Assembly: GCA_016223165.1 (NCBI GenBank)
Contig: JACRPO010000009.1
Coordinates: 1,302,001-1,366,000 of the forward strand
Direction of reading: 5' to 3'
Source of the DNA: Burkholderiales bacterium
GTDB taxonomy: Bacteria; Pseudomonadota; Gammaproteobacteria; Burkholderiales; Burkholderiaceae_C
DNA length: 64,000 nt
The notes beneath the pieces were generated by a model. It was not told the DNA's origin. It saw only the letters and a program-made list of their open reading frames with translations, and searched no databases. Below are positions 7,949-16,587 of the stretch, in pieces. Positions within the stretch are counted from its first letter, which is position 1. Every line of letters begins with the position of its first letter. Made by a program: the position numbers and the translations under genes.

Positions 7949-9248
7949 GGGCGATGGTGCCCGCCACCAGCGTCGCGCACACGCGCCCGGGCAGCGCCAT
8001 GCCGGAGCCGGCGAACGAGAAGGGCGTGTGCCGCCCCTGACTGCGCAGCCGTTCCGGCGCCACCGCCCACTCGGCACCGGGGTCGAAGAGGCACAGGTCG
8101 GCGACGCCGCCCTCCACGAGGCGCCCGGCACTCCCCGCCAGCGAGCCGATCGACTCGCCGAGCACGCGCACCGGCCCCTGCGTGACGCAGCCGAGCGTCC
8201 GCGCGAGCTCGAGGCCGCTGTCGCGCCCCCAGCGCAGCGCCAGGCTCAACAGCAACTCGAGCCCGGTGGCGCCGGGCTCGGCCTCGCCGAAGGGCAGGTT
8301 CTTCATGTCGTCGGCCACCGGGTTGTGGTCGGAGACGAGCGCATCGAGCGTGCCGTCGGCGAGCCCGGCGCGCAGCGCATCGCGGTCGGCGCCCTGGCGC
8401 AGCGGCGGCGTCAGGCGCATGTCGGCGTTGAAGTAGCCGATGTCGACATCGGTGAGGTGCAGCGAGTTGATGCTCACGTCGGCCGTCACCGGCAGCCCCG
8501 CGGCCTTGGCGGCACGCACCAGCGCCACGCCGGCGGCGCTGGAAAGGCGCGCCAGGTGTACGCGGGCGTTCGTGGCGCGCACGAGCTCGATGATCTGGTG
8601 CAGCGCGATGGTCTCGGCCTGCACCGGCACGCCCGAGAGGCCGAGGCGCGTCGCCACGGCGCCGCTGGCCGCCACCCCGCCACCGAGCCACGGGTCCTGC
8701 GGCCGCAGCCACACCGTGCAGCCGAAGGTGGCCGCGTATTGCAGCGCCCGCATCAGCACGTTGGTGTCGCGCACGGCCACGTCGGCCTGGCTGAAGCCGA
8801 TGCAGCCGGCGGCCGTGAGCTCGGCCATCTCGGTGAGCACCGCGCCCTCGAGGCCACGCGTCAGCGCGCCGAGCGGGAAGACGCGGCAGCGCGAGAGCTT
8901 GCGGGCGCGGAACTTGAGCATCTCGACCAGGCCCGGCTCGTCGAGCACGGGGTCGGTGTCGGGCGGGCAGACGAGGCTCGTCACGCCGCCGGCCGCGGCG
9001 GCGGCGAGCTCGCTCTCGAGCATGCCCTCGTGCTCGTGGCCGGGCTCGCGCAGGCGCGCCGCGAGGTCGACGAGGCCGGGCACGACGACGAGGCCGGTGG
9101 CGTCGATGATGCGCTCGGCGTCGAAGCCGCGCCCGGCGAGGCCGGGGCCGATGCGCACGATGCGGTCGGCCGCGATGGCCACGTCGGCCACCTCGTCGCG
9201 CCCGCTCGCGGGGTCGACCACACGACCGCCTCGGATCAGGGTCTTCAC
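7935..9248 (-). CDS. pyrX: Dihydroorotase-like subunit of aspartate transcarbamoylase (PyrX/PyrC')
   Basis: This 437-residue amidohydrolase-fold protein resembles type I dihydroorotase: PGLVDLAARLREPGHEHEG near residue 55, GGVTSLVCPPDT near 90, VSDHNPVADD near 305 and GATGLELLL near 325. In active enzymes the first motif is DxHxHxR. Here both metal-binding histidines are replaced (D-L-A-A-R-L), so it should not bind the usual zinc pair. Such inactive homologues are known in Pseudomonas and relatives, where they assemble with PyrB into a dodecamer and are needed for its activity. Its position after pyrR-pyrB supports that role. A catalytic pyrC should exist elsewhere in the genome. Confidence 0.88.
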   Translation of the reverse strand: MKTLIRGGRVVDPASGRDEVADVAIAADRIVRIGPGLAGRGFDAERIIDATGLVVVPGLVDLAARLREPGHEHEGMLESELAAAAAGGVTSLVCPPDTDPVLDEPGLVEMLKFRARKLSRCRVFPLGALTRGLEGAVLTEMAELTAAGCIGFSQADVAVRDTNVLMRALQYAATFGCTVWLRPQDPWLGGGVAASGAVATRLGLSGVPVQAETIALHQIIELVRATNARVHLARLSSAAGVALVRAAKAAGLPVTADVSINSLHLTDVDIGYFNADMRLTPPLRQGADRDALRAGLADGTLDALVSDHNPVADDMKNLPFGEAEPGATGLELLLSLALRWGRDSGLELARTLGCVTQGPVRVLGESIGSLAGSAGRLVEGGVADLCLFDPGAEWAVAPERLRSQGRHTPFSFAGSGMALPGRVCATLVAGTIAHESR

Positions 9249-9347
9249 TTCGCTCTCTCGTCGTCTTGCGGTGGATGTGATCGGGTGGGCGGCCGGGGTG
9301 TGGCCGGGCCGGTACTTGTCACGGGCGGGCGTGCGACCATCGGCGCG

Positions 9348-9471
9348 GGATCGGGCCGACGGGGCACCCTGCTTCGCTCGTGTCCTCTTCCGGCGGCCCG
9401 GCTCGCAAGCTCGCAGGGCCCCCGGATGCCCCCTTTACCTCGCTGCGCAGGGCGCCCCATCGGCCCGATCC
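9348..9471. repeat. Hairpin element, left unit (core flanked by paired stems)
   Basis: Two 24-base arms (9348-9371 and 9448-9471) are inverted repeats with 22 of 24 positions pairing. They enclose a ~75-base core (9372-9447) that has its own internal stem around the near-palindrome GCTCGCAAGCTCGC. The core reappears in reverse orientation at 9542-9611. It lies in the 454-base gap between pyrB and pyrX, where no gene is visible. See the findings for the comparison of the two units. Confidence 0.8.
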
Positions 9472-9515
9472 GGCACTTGGGTGGCACGCGCTCGTCGCAT
9501 GCAAACCTTGGTGCC

Positions 9516-9637
9516 CGCCGGGGACGCCGGGTGGTCGGCTCAGCGAGGTAAAGGGGGCATTCGGGCGCCCTGCGAGCTTGCGAGCCGGGCGCCCGAAAGA
9601 GGACACGAGCAGAGCCGACCACCCGGCGTCCTCGGCG
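9516..9637. repeat. Hairpin element, right unit (inverted copy of the core, different stems)
   Basis: A perfect 20-bp inverted repeat, GGACGCCGGGTGGTCGGCTC at 9522-9541 and its complement at 9612-9631, extends outward to about 26 bp through one G/T. It encloses an inverted copy of the core found in the left unit. Within the core, TTCGGGCGCCC (9560-9570) pairs perfectly with GGGCGCCCGAA (9587-9597). The outer stem bears no resemblance to the left unit's outer stem. The remainder of the gap (9249-9347, 9472-9515, 9638-9702) shows nothing recognisable. Confidence 0.8.
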
Positions 9638-9702
9638 CGCCCCCCAAGTCGCCCGAGGGCGATCCCCAACCCCGCCCCCCACTGGACGAACAACCCGCCA
9701 CT

Positions 9703-10665
9703 TCACGCCTGGTTCCCCGCGATCAGGCTCATCACCGCCATGCGCACCGCGATGCCGAAGGTCACCTGCGGCAGGATGACGCTGGCGCGCCCGTCGGCCA
9801 CCTGCGAGTCGATCTCGACGCCGCGGTTGATCGGCCCCGGGTGCATGACGATGGCGTCGGGTGCCGCCAGCGCCAGCTTCTCCGGCGTCAGGCCGTAGGT
9901 CATGAAGAACTCGCCGGCGCTGGGCAGCATGGCGCCGCTCATGCGCTCGTTCTGCAGCCTGAGCATGATGATCACGTCGGCGCCGCGGATGCCCTCGGCC
10001 ATGTCGTGGCACACGCGCACGCCCATCGGCGCCAGGTCGCCCGGCACCAGCGTTTTCGGGCCGACGGCGCGGATCTCGGGCACGCCGAGCGTCGTGAGCG
10101 CGTGGATGTCCGAGCGCGCCACGCGCGAGTGCACGATGTCACCCACCACCGCCACGGTGAGGTTCGTGAAGTCGCGCTTGAAGTGGCGGATCGTGTACAT
10201 GTCCAGCAGCGCCTGCGTCGGGTGCGCGTGGCGCCCGTCGCCGGCGTTGACCACGTGCACGTGCGGCGCCACGTGCTGCGCGATCAGGTACGGCGCGCCG
10301 CTCTCGGCATGGCGCACGATGAACATGTCGGCATGCATCGCCGAGAGGTTGGCGATGGTGTCGAGCAGGCTCTCGCCCTTGGCCGTGCTGCTGCGCGCGA
10401 TGTCGAGGTTGATGACGTCGGCGGAAAGGCGCTTGGCCGCGATCTCGAAGGTCGTGCGCGTACGCGTGCTGTTCTCGAAGAAGAGGTTGAAGACGCTCTT
10501 GCCGCGCAGCAGCGGCACCTTCTTCACCTCGCGCTCGTTGACGCTGAGGAAGGTGCCTGCGGTGTCGAGGATCTGCGTCAGGATGGCGCGCGGCAGGCCC
10601 TCGATGGACAGCAGGTGGATGAGCTCGCCGTGGGCGTTGAGCTGCGGGTTGCGGCGCGAGAGCAT
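9703..10665 (-). CDS. pyrB: Aspartate carbamoyltransferase catalytic subunit
   Basis: This 320-residue enzyme condenses carbamoyl phosphate with aspartate in de novo pyrimidine synthesis. Residues ~55-65 carry the carbamoyl-phosphate motif FFENSTRTRTTFE. SSTAKGESLLDT near residue 85 provides the 80s loop, GDGRHAHPTQALLDMY near residue 140 follows, and HPGPINRGVE near residue 285 closes the site. The length (about 320) fits the class that associates with PyrX-type subunits. Its start overlaps the pyrR stop in an ATGA, implying translational coupling. Confidence 0.97.
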   Translation of the reverse strand: MLSRRNPQLNAHGELIHLLSIEGLPRAILTQILDTAGTFLSVNEREVKKVPLLRGKSVFNLFFENSTRTRTTFEIAAKRLSADVINLDIARSSTAKGESLLDTIANLSAMHADMFIVRHAESGAPYLIAQHVAPHVHVVNAGDGRHAHPTQALLDMYTIRHFKRDFTNLTVAVVGDIVHSRVARSDIHALTTLGVPEIRAVGPKTLVPGDLAPMGVRVCHDMAEGIRGADVIIMLRLQNERMSGAMLPSAGEFFMTYGLTPEKLALAAPDAIVMHPGPINRGVEIDSQVADGRASVILPQVTFGIAVRMAVMSLIAGNQA

Positions 10666-11186
10666 CAGCGGCTCCCCTCCCGGACTTCGCGCACGGCGAA
10701 GGAGAAGCGGCCCGCCTCGTCGCGCGCCAGCGTCAGCTTCTGCGTCGCCGGCAGCACGATGCGCGCCGCCGCGCAGGCCGCCTCGATGGGCAGTTCGCGC
10801 CCGCCGCGATCGACCAGCACGGCCAGCATCACGCTCGCCGGGCGGCCGAAGTCGTAGAGCTCGTTGATGACGGCGCGCACGGTGCGGCCCGTGTAGAGCA
10901 CGTCGTCCACGAGCACGATGTGGCGGCCCTCGATGTCGAACGGCAGCTGTGTCGCATCGGTGCGCGCCGAGAGACCACGCGAGCCGAAGTCGTCGCGGTG
11001 CAGCGTGCTCGAGATGACGCCGTGGGCCCCGGGCAGGCCGAGGTCGTGTTGCAGCCGCTCGGCGAGCCAGGCGCCGCCCGACCAGATGCCCACCAGGCTC
11101 GTGGGACCGGCCGCCTGCGGCCGCAGGATGCGACGCACCGCCTCGCGCAAGTCGGTGTAGAGCGCCTCGGCGTCAAGCTGCAGCAT
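10665..11186 (-). CDS. pyrR: Bifunctional pyr operon regulator / uracil phosphoribosyltransferase
   Basis: This is a 173-residue PyrR-type type I phosphoribosyltransferase. The PRPP loop IVLVDDVLYTGRTVRAV lies near residue 95. PyrR-specific segments are STLHRDDFGSRG near residue 60 and LVDRGGRELPI near residue 130. In Gram-positives PyrR attenuates pyr mRNA by binding UMP/UTP-dependent RNA sites. In proteobacteria its regulatory role is less certain. The start at 11186 (MLQLDAEALY) overlaps the ruvX stop by 14 bases; the frame is open to 11321 inside ruvX, but that extension is not PyrR-like. Confidence 0.93.
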   Translation of the reverse strand: MLQLDAEALYTDLREAVRRILRPQAAGPTSLVGIWSGGAWLAERLQHDLGLPGAHGVISSTLHRDDFGSRGLSARTDATQLPFDIEGRHIVLVDDVLYTGRTVRAVINELYDFGRPASVMLAVLVDRGGRELPIEAACAAARIVLPATQKLTLARDEAGRFSFAVREVREGSR

Positions 11187-11625
11187 CGTCGGGCTCGGCG
11201 GGTGGGTCGGCAGGCAGGGAACGCAGGAACTGTTCGAGGATGATGGCCGCGGCGGCCGCATCGGCATCGGCCGCCCGCTGCGCCAGCGCTTCGGTGGTGC
11301 TGTAGCGCTCGTCCACCTCATGCACCGGCAGGTGGAAGCGGCCGTGCAACTGGCGGCCGAAGGCGCGCGCCCGGCGCGTATTGTCGTGCGCCGCGCCGTC
11401 GGGATGGAAGGGCACGCCGACCACCAGCGCAGCGGGGCGCCACTCGTCGACGAGGCGGGCGATGGCGGCGAAGCGGGCGTCGCCCTGCGCCTGCACCGTG
11501 GTGAGCGCCTGCGCGCTGCGCAGCAGCGAGTTGCCGGCCGCCACGCCGACGCGGCGGATCCCGAAGTCGAAAGCCAGGAACGAGACGGGATGGCGGCGGG
11601 CGGCGGGGGGCGCCGCCGCCGTCAT
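11173..11625 (-). CDS. ruvX: Putative pre-16S rRNA nuclease / Holliday junction resolvase (YqgF)
   Basis: This 150-residue RNase H-fold protein has FLAFDFGIRRVGVAAGN near residue 16, whose first Asp is catalytic. LVVGVPFHPDGAAHDNTRRARAFGRQL follows near residue 85, then VDERYSTTEA near residue 120 and a C-terminal AAAAIILEQFL. YqgF homologues process the 5' end of 16S rRNA in E. coli and have been proposed as resolvases. The gene starts in an ATGA overlap with the yqgE stop, the usual yqgE-yqgF pairing. Confidence 0.93.
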   Translation of the reverse strand: MTAAAPPAARRHPVSFLAFDFGIRRVGVAAGNSLLRSAQALTTVQAQGDARFAAIARLVDEWRPAALVVGVPFHPDGAAHDNTRRARAFGRQLHGRFHLPVHEVDERYSTTEALAQRAADADAAAAAIILEQFLRSLPADPPAEPDDAAA

Positions 11626-12215
11626 GCGTGCCCCGCGTCCTGCGACAGCATGCGCGGGTCGAAGCCGAGCAGCGACAGCGCGCGGTCGTAGCGCTTGTCG
11701 TTGGGGGTGTCGAAGATGATGGCCGGGTCGGCGCCGACGGTGAGCCAGCCGTTGCGGCCGATCTCGTCCTCGAGCTGGCCGGCCTCCCAGCCGCTGTAGC
11801 CGAGCGTGATCAGCACCTTCTTCGGCCCGGCGCCGTTGGACATGGCCTCGAGCACGTCCTTGCTCGTCGTCATCTCGAGGCCGCTGTCGGCGATGGCGAG
11901 CGTCGAGTTGTACGGGCTCGTGCCCTCGCCCTGGCGCTCGTGCAGCACGAAGCCGCGTTCGGTCTGCACCGGACCGCCGAAGTACACCGGCTGCTCCGCG
12001 AGCGGCTCAGGCGGCTCGGACAGGTCCACCTTCTCGAACAGGTTCTTCAGCTTGATGTCGATGGGCTTGTTGATGACGAGCCCGAGCGCGCCCTTTTCCG
12101 TGTGCTCGCAGAGGTAGACGACGGTGCCCTTGAACGTGTCGTCGGCCATGCCGGGCATGGCGATCAGGAACTGGTTCGTCAGGTCGATGCGAGAACCGGT
12201 GGCCATGGAGGGCAT
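11622..12215 (-). CDS. YqgE/AlgH family protein
   Basis: This protein of 197 residues (194 if the second in-frame ATG at 12206 is used) belongs to UPF0301. The family segments are LTNQFLIAMPGMADDTFKGTVVYLCEHTEKGALGLVIN at the N-terminus (given in pieces: LTNQFLIAMPGM, VVYLCEHTEKGALGLVIN), PVYFGGPVQTERGFVLH near residue 85 and GYSGWEAGQLEDEI near residue 150. AlgH was linked to alginate regulation in Pseudomonas; the biochemical role is unknown. It heads the chain yqgE-ruvX-pyrR-pyrB-pyrX. The open frame up to 12419 has no family similarity. Confidence 0.92.
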   Translation of the reverse strand: MPSMATGSRIDLTNQFLIAMPGMADDTFKGTVVYLCEHTEKGALGLVINKPIDIKLKNLFEKVDLSEPPEPLAEQPVYFGGPVQTERGFVLHERQGEGTSPYNSTLAIADSGLEMTTSKDVLEAMSNGAGPKKVLITLGYSGWEAGQLEDEIGRNGWLTVGADPAIIFDTPNDKRYDRALSLLGFDPRMLSQDAGHA

Positions 12216-12348
12216 TTTATTCCCGTGCGCTCGTGCAAGACCCATCGAGCGCCGTCGCCGTCGCTTCCAGTGCCAAGCACAACCGCATCCGCGCGGCCAC
12301 GCGGCGGGTGGGCCCGGGCGCCGCGCTGCCGCGGCGCCGGCAGGGCGT

Positions 12349-13374
12349 TCAGGCCGGCGAGGCCTCGAAGCGCGACAGCAGCGAGGCAAACCGCTGCGGC
12401 CAGGCGCGGATGGCCGCATCGTCGTCCTCGAGCACGGCGCGCAGGAACGCCAGCGCGAGCGCCTTCGTCGCCTCCTTCACCTGCGGGTTCAGCAGCGCGC
12501 CGCCGGCGGTCGGCCGGTCGGTGAAGATGCCGTGCGAGCCACCTTCGAACATCGCCAGCCACTTGCGCGGGCCGCGCGCCCCGCCGGTGGCCTGGAAGAC
12601 GGCCAGCCGGTCGTCGGCGCCACTGTAGTAGCCGGGGATGCGGATGATGTCCTCGGTGGCCGTGACGTGCAGGCTGGGCACGCCGACGCCGGCCAGGATG
12701 CGCTGCGGATCGCCCTCGCCGTAGAACGGCGGCGCCGAGAGCACGATGGCGGCGCGCACGCGGTCGTCGCGCAGCGCCAGCGGCCGGCCCTCGCGCTGCA
12801 CCACCGCGCCGGCGGCCAGCAGCGTCGTATTGGCGCCGTAGCTGTGCCCGGCGAGCACGATGCGGCGCTCGTCCAGCCGTGGCGCCAGCTCGCCGGCCAG
12901 CAGCGTGTCGAGGGCGAAGCGGACGTCGGCGACGCGCGCCACCGCCTCGCCCTCCTGCGCCGCACCCCACAGCCGCGTGACGACCGAGAGCGGGTTGCCG
13001 GCCCAGACCTGCCTGTCGCTGCCCACGTGCTGCGTGTGCAGGCAGGCGTGGCCCTGCACGGCCAGGTGCTGGCCGATCCAGCGGTAGCGCTCGCGCGTGC
13101 TGCCGATGCCGTGCGAGAACACCACCAGCGGCACCGGCGCGCCCGCCGCCGCCGTGCGCGGCAGGTACAGGCGCGCAGGCACCGGGCGCTGCCGGCGCGC
13201 GTCGGTCCAGTCGAAGTCGAGCATCTCGTATCCGGCGGATGCCTCGGTGGCGGCGCGGGCGGGGCGCAGCAGGATCGGTGCCGCCACGCAGGCCGCCGCC
13301 GCGACGACGAAGGCGCGGCGGCGCACCACCGCGCGCGGCGACCCGTGCGTCTGCGGATCCGGGGCGCTGCTCAC
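12349..13374 (-). CDS. Secreted alpha/beta hydrolase (dienelactone hydrolase/PAF-acetylhydrolase-like)
   Basis: This 341-residue protein starts at a GTG (13374) that overlaps the TGA of the RND gene as GTGA, the strongest evidence for this start. Residues 17-45 look like a twin-arginine or Sec signal (VRRRAFVVAAAACVAA ... ARAA). The mature part is an alpha/beta hydrolase: the VVFSHGIGSTRERY oxyanion region near residue 85, the nucleophile in LAGHSYGANT near residue 175 and a catalytic histidine in GGSHGIF near residue 280. The substrate is unknown; esters or lactones are likely. Coupling to the broken RND gene means its expression could suffer from that nonsense codon. Confidence 0.8.
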   Translation of the reverse strand: MSSAPDPQTHGSPRAVVRRRAFVVAAAACVAAPILLRPARAATEASAGYEMLDFDWTDARRQRPVPARLYLPRTAAAGAPVPLVVFSHGIGSTRERYRWIGQHLAVQGHACLHTQHVGSDRQVWAGNPLSVVTRLWGAAQEGEAVARVADVRFALDTLLAGELAPRLDERRIVLAGHSYGANTTLLAAGAVVQREGRPLALRDDRVRAAIVLSAPPFYGEGDPQRILAGVGVPSLHVTATEDIIRIPGYYSGADDRLAVFQATGGARGPRKWLAMFEGGSHGIFTDRPTAGGALLNPQVKEATKALALAFLRAVLEDDDAAIRAWPQRFASLLSRFEASPA

Positions 13375-16300
13375 GTGCCCGCCCCCGCCGCCGGCTGCGG
13401 CGCGCCGCGTGCGGCACCCGCGGCACCCGCGGCACCCGCTGCACCGTACGTGCGCGGCGGCATCCGCAGCGCCCGGCGAAGGAGCGTGATGGCGTCGTCG
13501 ACGTAGGTGAAAAGCACCGGGATCACGAGCAGGCTCAGGAACGTGGAGGTGATGAGGCCGCCGATGACGACGATGGCCATCGGTGCACGGAAGCTCGGGT
13601 CGACACCGATGCCCAGGGCGATGGGCAGCATGCCGGCGGCCATCGCGATGGTCGTCATGACGATCGGCCGCGCGCGCTTGTGGCAGGCGTCGAGCACCGC
13701 CTCGAGGCGCGGGAGGTGATGGTCGCGGCGCGCCATGATCACGTAGTCGACGAGCAGGATCGAGTTCTTCGTCGCGATGCCCATCAGCATGATGAGCCCG
13801 ATCATGCTCGGCATCGACAGCGCCGTGTGCGTGATGAACAGCGCCACGAAGGCGCCCGGGATCGACAGCACGAGCGCGCCGAGGATGGTGACCGGCTGCA
13901 CGAAGTCCTTGAACAGCAGCACGAGCACGATGTAGATGCACAGCACACCGGTGAGCATGGCGAGGCCGAAGCTGTCGAACAGCTCGGCCATCGCCTCGGC
14001 GTCGCCGATCTCGGTGACGATGATGCCGGCCGGCAGGCTCTTCAGCGTCGGCAGCGCGAGCGCCGCGTCCTTCACGGCGCCGAGCGGCTGCTGGTTCAGC
14101 TCGATCTCGAAGTTGACGTTGCGCTGGCGGTTGTAGCGGTCGATCTCGGCCGGGCCGCTGTCGATGGTGACGCTGGCCACGTTGCCCAGCATCACGGGGC
14201 CGCTGCGGCCGGGCACCGGCAGGCGCTCGAGCAGCGCGAGGTCGGTGCGTGCCGTGGCCGGCAGGCGCACGACGATGGGCACCTGGCGCTGCGCCAGGTT
14301 GAGCTTGGGCAGGCTCTGGTCGAAGTCGCCGGCGGTGGCGATGCGCAGCGTATCGGCGATCGCCGCCGAGGTGACGCCGAGGTCGGCCGCCTTCGCGAAA
14401 TCGGGGCGCACGATGAGCTCGGGCCGCACGAGGCTCGAGCTCGAGGTGACGTTGCCGATGCCGGGCAGCGTGCGCAGCTCGCGCTCGACCTTGGCGGCAT
14501 GCGCGGTGAGCGCGACGCCGTCTTCGCCCGCGAGCACGAGCACGTACTTCTCGCTGCTCTGCCCGAAGCCGACCTTGACGCGCACGCCGGGCAGCACATC
14601 GAGGGCCTGGCGCAGCTCGCTCTCCACATCCTGCTTGCTGATGCCGGGGCGGTCGCTGCGGTGCGTGAGCTTCAGCGTCAGCGTCGCCTTGCGCACCTCG
14701 GGCAGGCCGCCGCCGGGCGTCCAGATGTCGGTGCCTGTGCTGCCGCCGCCCACCGTGGTGTAGACGAGTTGCACCTGCTTGTGCCCCTGCACGAGGTCGC
14801 GTGCCCGCTCGGCCGCGGCCAGGGTCTGCTGGAACGTGGACCCGGGCGGCAGCGTCAGCGACACCTGCGTCTGGCCGAAGTCGTCGGGCGGGATGAAGCC
14901 GGTGGGCAGCAGGCCGGCGAGCCCGAAGCTGCCGAAGAAGAAGACCATCGTCGCCAGCAACGTCACGATGCGGTGCTTCAGGCAGAACGCGGCCCAGCGC
15001 AGGTACAGCTTCATCCAGCCGGGATCGCCGTGCGCCTTCTTCGGCGGCTTCAGCACGTAGGCGGCCATCATCGGCGTCAGCATGCGCGCCACGACGAGCG
15101 AGAAGAAGACCGCGATCGCCGCCGTCCAGCCGAACTGCACGAAGAACTTGCCCGGCACGCCGGCCATGAAGGCCGTGGGCAGGAAGACCGCGATGAGCGT
15201 GAAGGTGGTGGCGATGACCGCCAGGCCGATCTCGTCCGCCGCCTCCATTGCCGCCACATAGGGGCTCTTGCCCATGCGCTGGTGGCGCACGATGTTCTCG
15301 ATCTCGACGATGGCGTCGTCGACGAGGATGCCGACGACGAGCTACAGGCTCAGGAGCGTCACCACGTTGAGCGAGAAGCCGAACAGGTAGTGCATGACCG
15401 CGAAGGCCGGCAGCACCGACAGCGGCAGCGCCGTCGCCGCCACCAGCGTGGCCCGCCAGTCGCGCAGGAACAGCCACACGACGATGACGGCGAGCACCGC
15501 GCCCTCGATGAGCAGGATCATCGAGCCGTGGAAGTTCTCCACCGTGGGCTCGACGAAGTTGAAGACCTCGGTGATCTTGACGTCCGGGTGCTCGGCAGCG
15601 AGCTTGGCCAGTGCCGCGCGCACGCCCTCGGCGACATCGGTCTCGCTGGCGCCGCGCGAGCGCACGACCTCGAAGCCGACCGCCGCCTTGCCGTTCACGA
15701 GCGCGGCGCTGCGTGGCTCGGCCACCGTATCGGCCACCGTCGCCACCTGGTCGAGGCGGATGCGGCGGCCGTCGCCGAGCGTCACCTCCATGCGCGCCAG
15801 CTCGGCGGCGCCGGCCACGGTGGCGATGGTGCGGACACTCTGCTCGATGCCGCCGACATCGGCGCGGCCGCCCGGGGCTTCCTGCTGCATGGCGCGCAGC
15901 TGGCGCGAGATGTCGGCGGCGCTCGCGCTCAGCGCCAGCAGGCGCGCCGGGTCGAGCTCGACGCGCACCTCGCGCGTCACGCCGCCCACCCGCGCCACCG
16001 AGCCGACACCGCGCACCGCGAGCACGGCCTTGCTGACCTGGTTGTCGACGAACCACGACAGCGCCTCCTCGTCCATGCCGTCCATTCGGTCCGTGCGCTC
16101 CGAGGCCACCGTGTAGGTGAGGATCGGCGTGCCGGCGAGGTCGAGCTTGGTCACCACCGGTTCACGCAGGTCGGCCGGCAGGTCGGAGCGGATGCGCGAG
16201 ACGGCGGCGCGCGTGTCGTCCAGGGCCTCCTGGGTCGGCTTCTCGAGGCGGAACTCGACGGTGACGATGGCCACGCCATCCTGCACCTTGGTGTAGATGT

Positions 16301-16535
16301 TCTTCACGCCCTGCAGCGCGGCCACCGAGTTCTCGATCTTGCGCGCGACCTCGGTCTCGAGCTGCGCCGGCGCGGCGCCGGGCAGGCTGGCGGTGATGTT
16401 GATGGTGGGCAGGTCGATGTCCGGGAACTGCTGCACCTTCATCGACTTGAAGCCGAGCGCACCGGCGAGCGACAGCATCACGAAGAGCATCAGCGCCGGG
16501 ATCGGGTTCTTGATGCACCAGGCGGAGACGTTCAT
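13371..16535 (-). pseudogene. RND-family efflux transporter interrupted by an in-frame TAG
   Basis: This is a full-length AcrB/MexB-type pump of 1,054 codons from MNVSAWCIKNPIPALML, except that codon 398 (15342-15344) is TAG. The two halves are in the same frame with no other damage, and the frame resumes as LVVGILVDDAIVEIEN. Intact pumps have Ser or a similar residue at this place, and TCG to TAG is one base. The stop falls in transmembrane helix 4, just before the paired aspartates (residues 406-407) of the proton relay. Termination would yield a 397-residue N-terminal fragment. A re-initiated C-terminal product from 15290 would lack half the pump. The partner adaptor lies upstream. Sequencing error or suppression cannot be excluded. 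Confidence 0.88.
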
Positions 16536-16587
16536 GGCCGCGCTCCGTTGCCTATGGCCACGCGCGCCGGCAGGGCGGGCGCCGGCA

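Noticed and set aside
9319..9693. A 124-codon minus-strand frame across the hairpin elements
   Set aside because: It exists only because the repeats lack stops. It has no family similarity and no ribosome-binding site; the signal is structural.
10665..11321. Longer PyrR beginning at 11321
   Set aside because: The extra 45 residues lie inside ruvX and are Arg/Pro/Ser-rich; the start at 11186 fits the family.
12349..16056. An apparent 1,235-codon minus-strand open frame
   Set aside because: Only its last 341 codons encode a real protein, the hydrolase from GTG 13374. The rest is the out-of-phase shadow of the RND gene.
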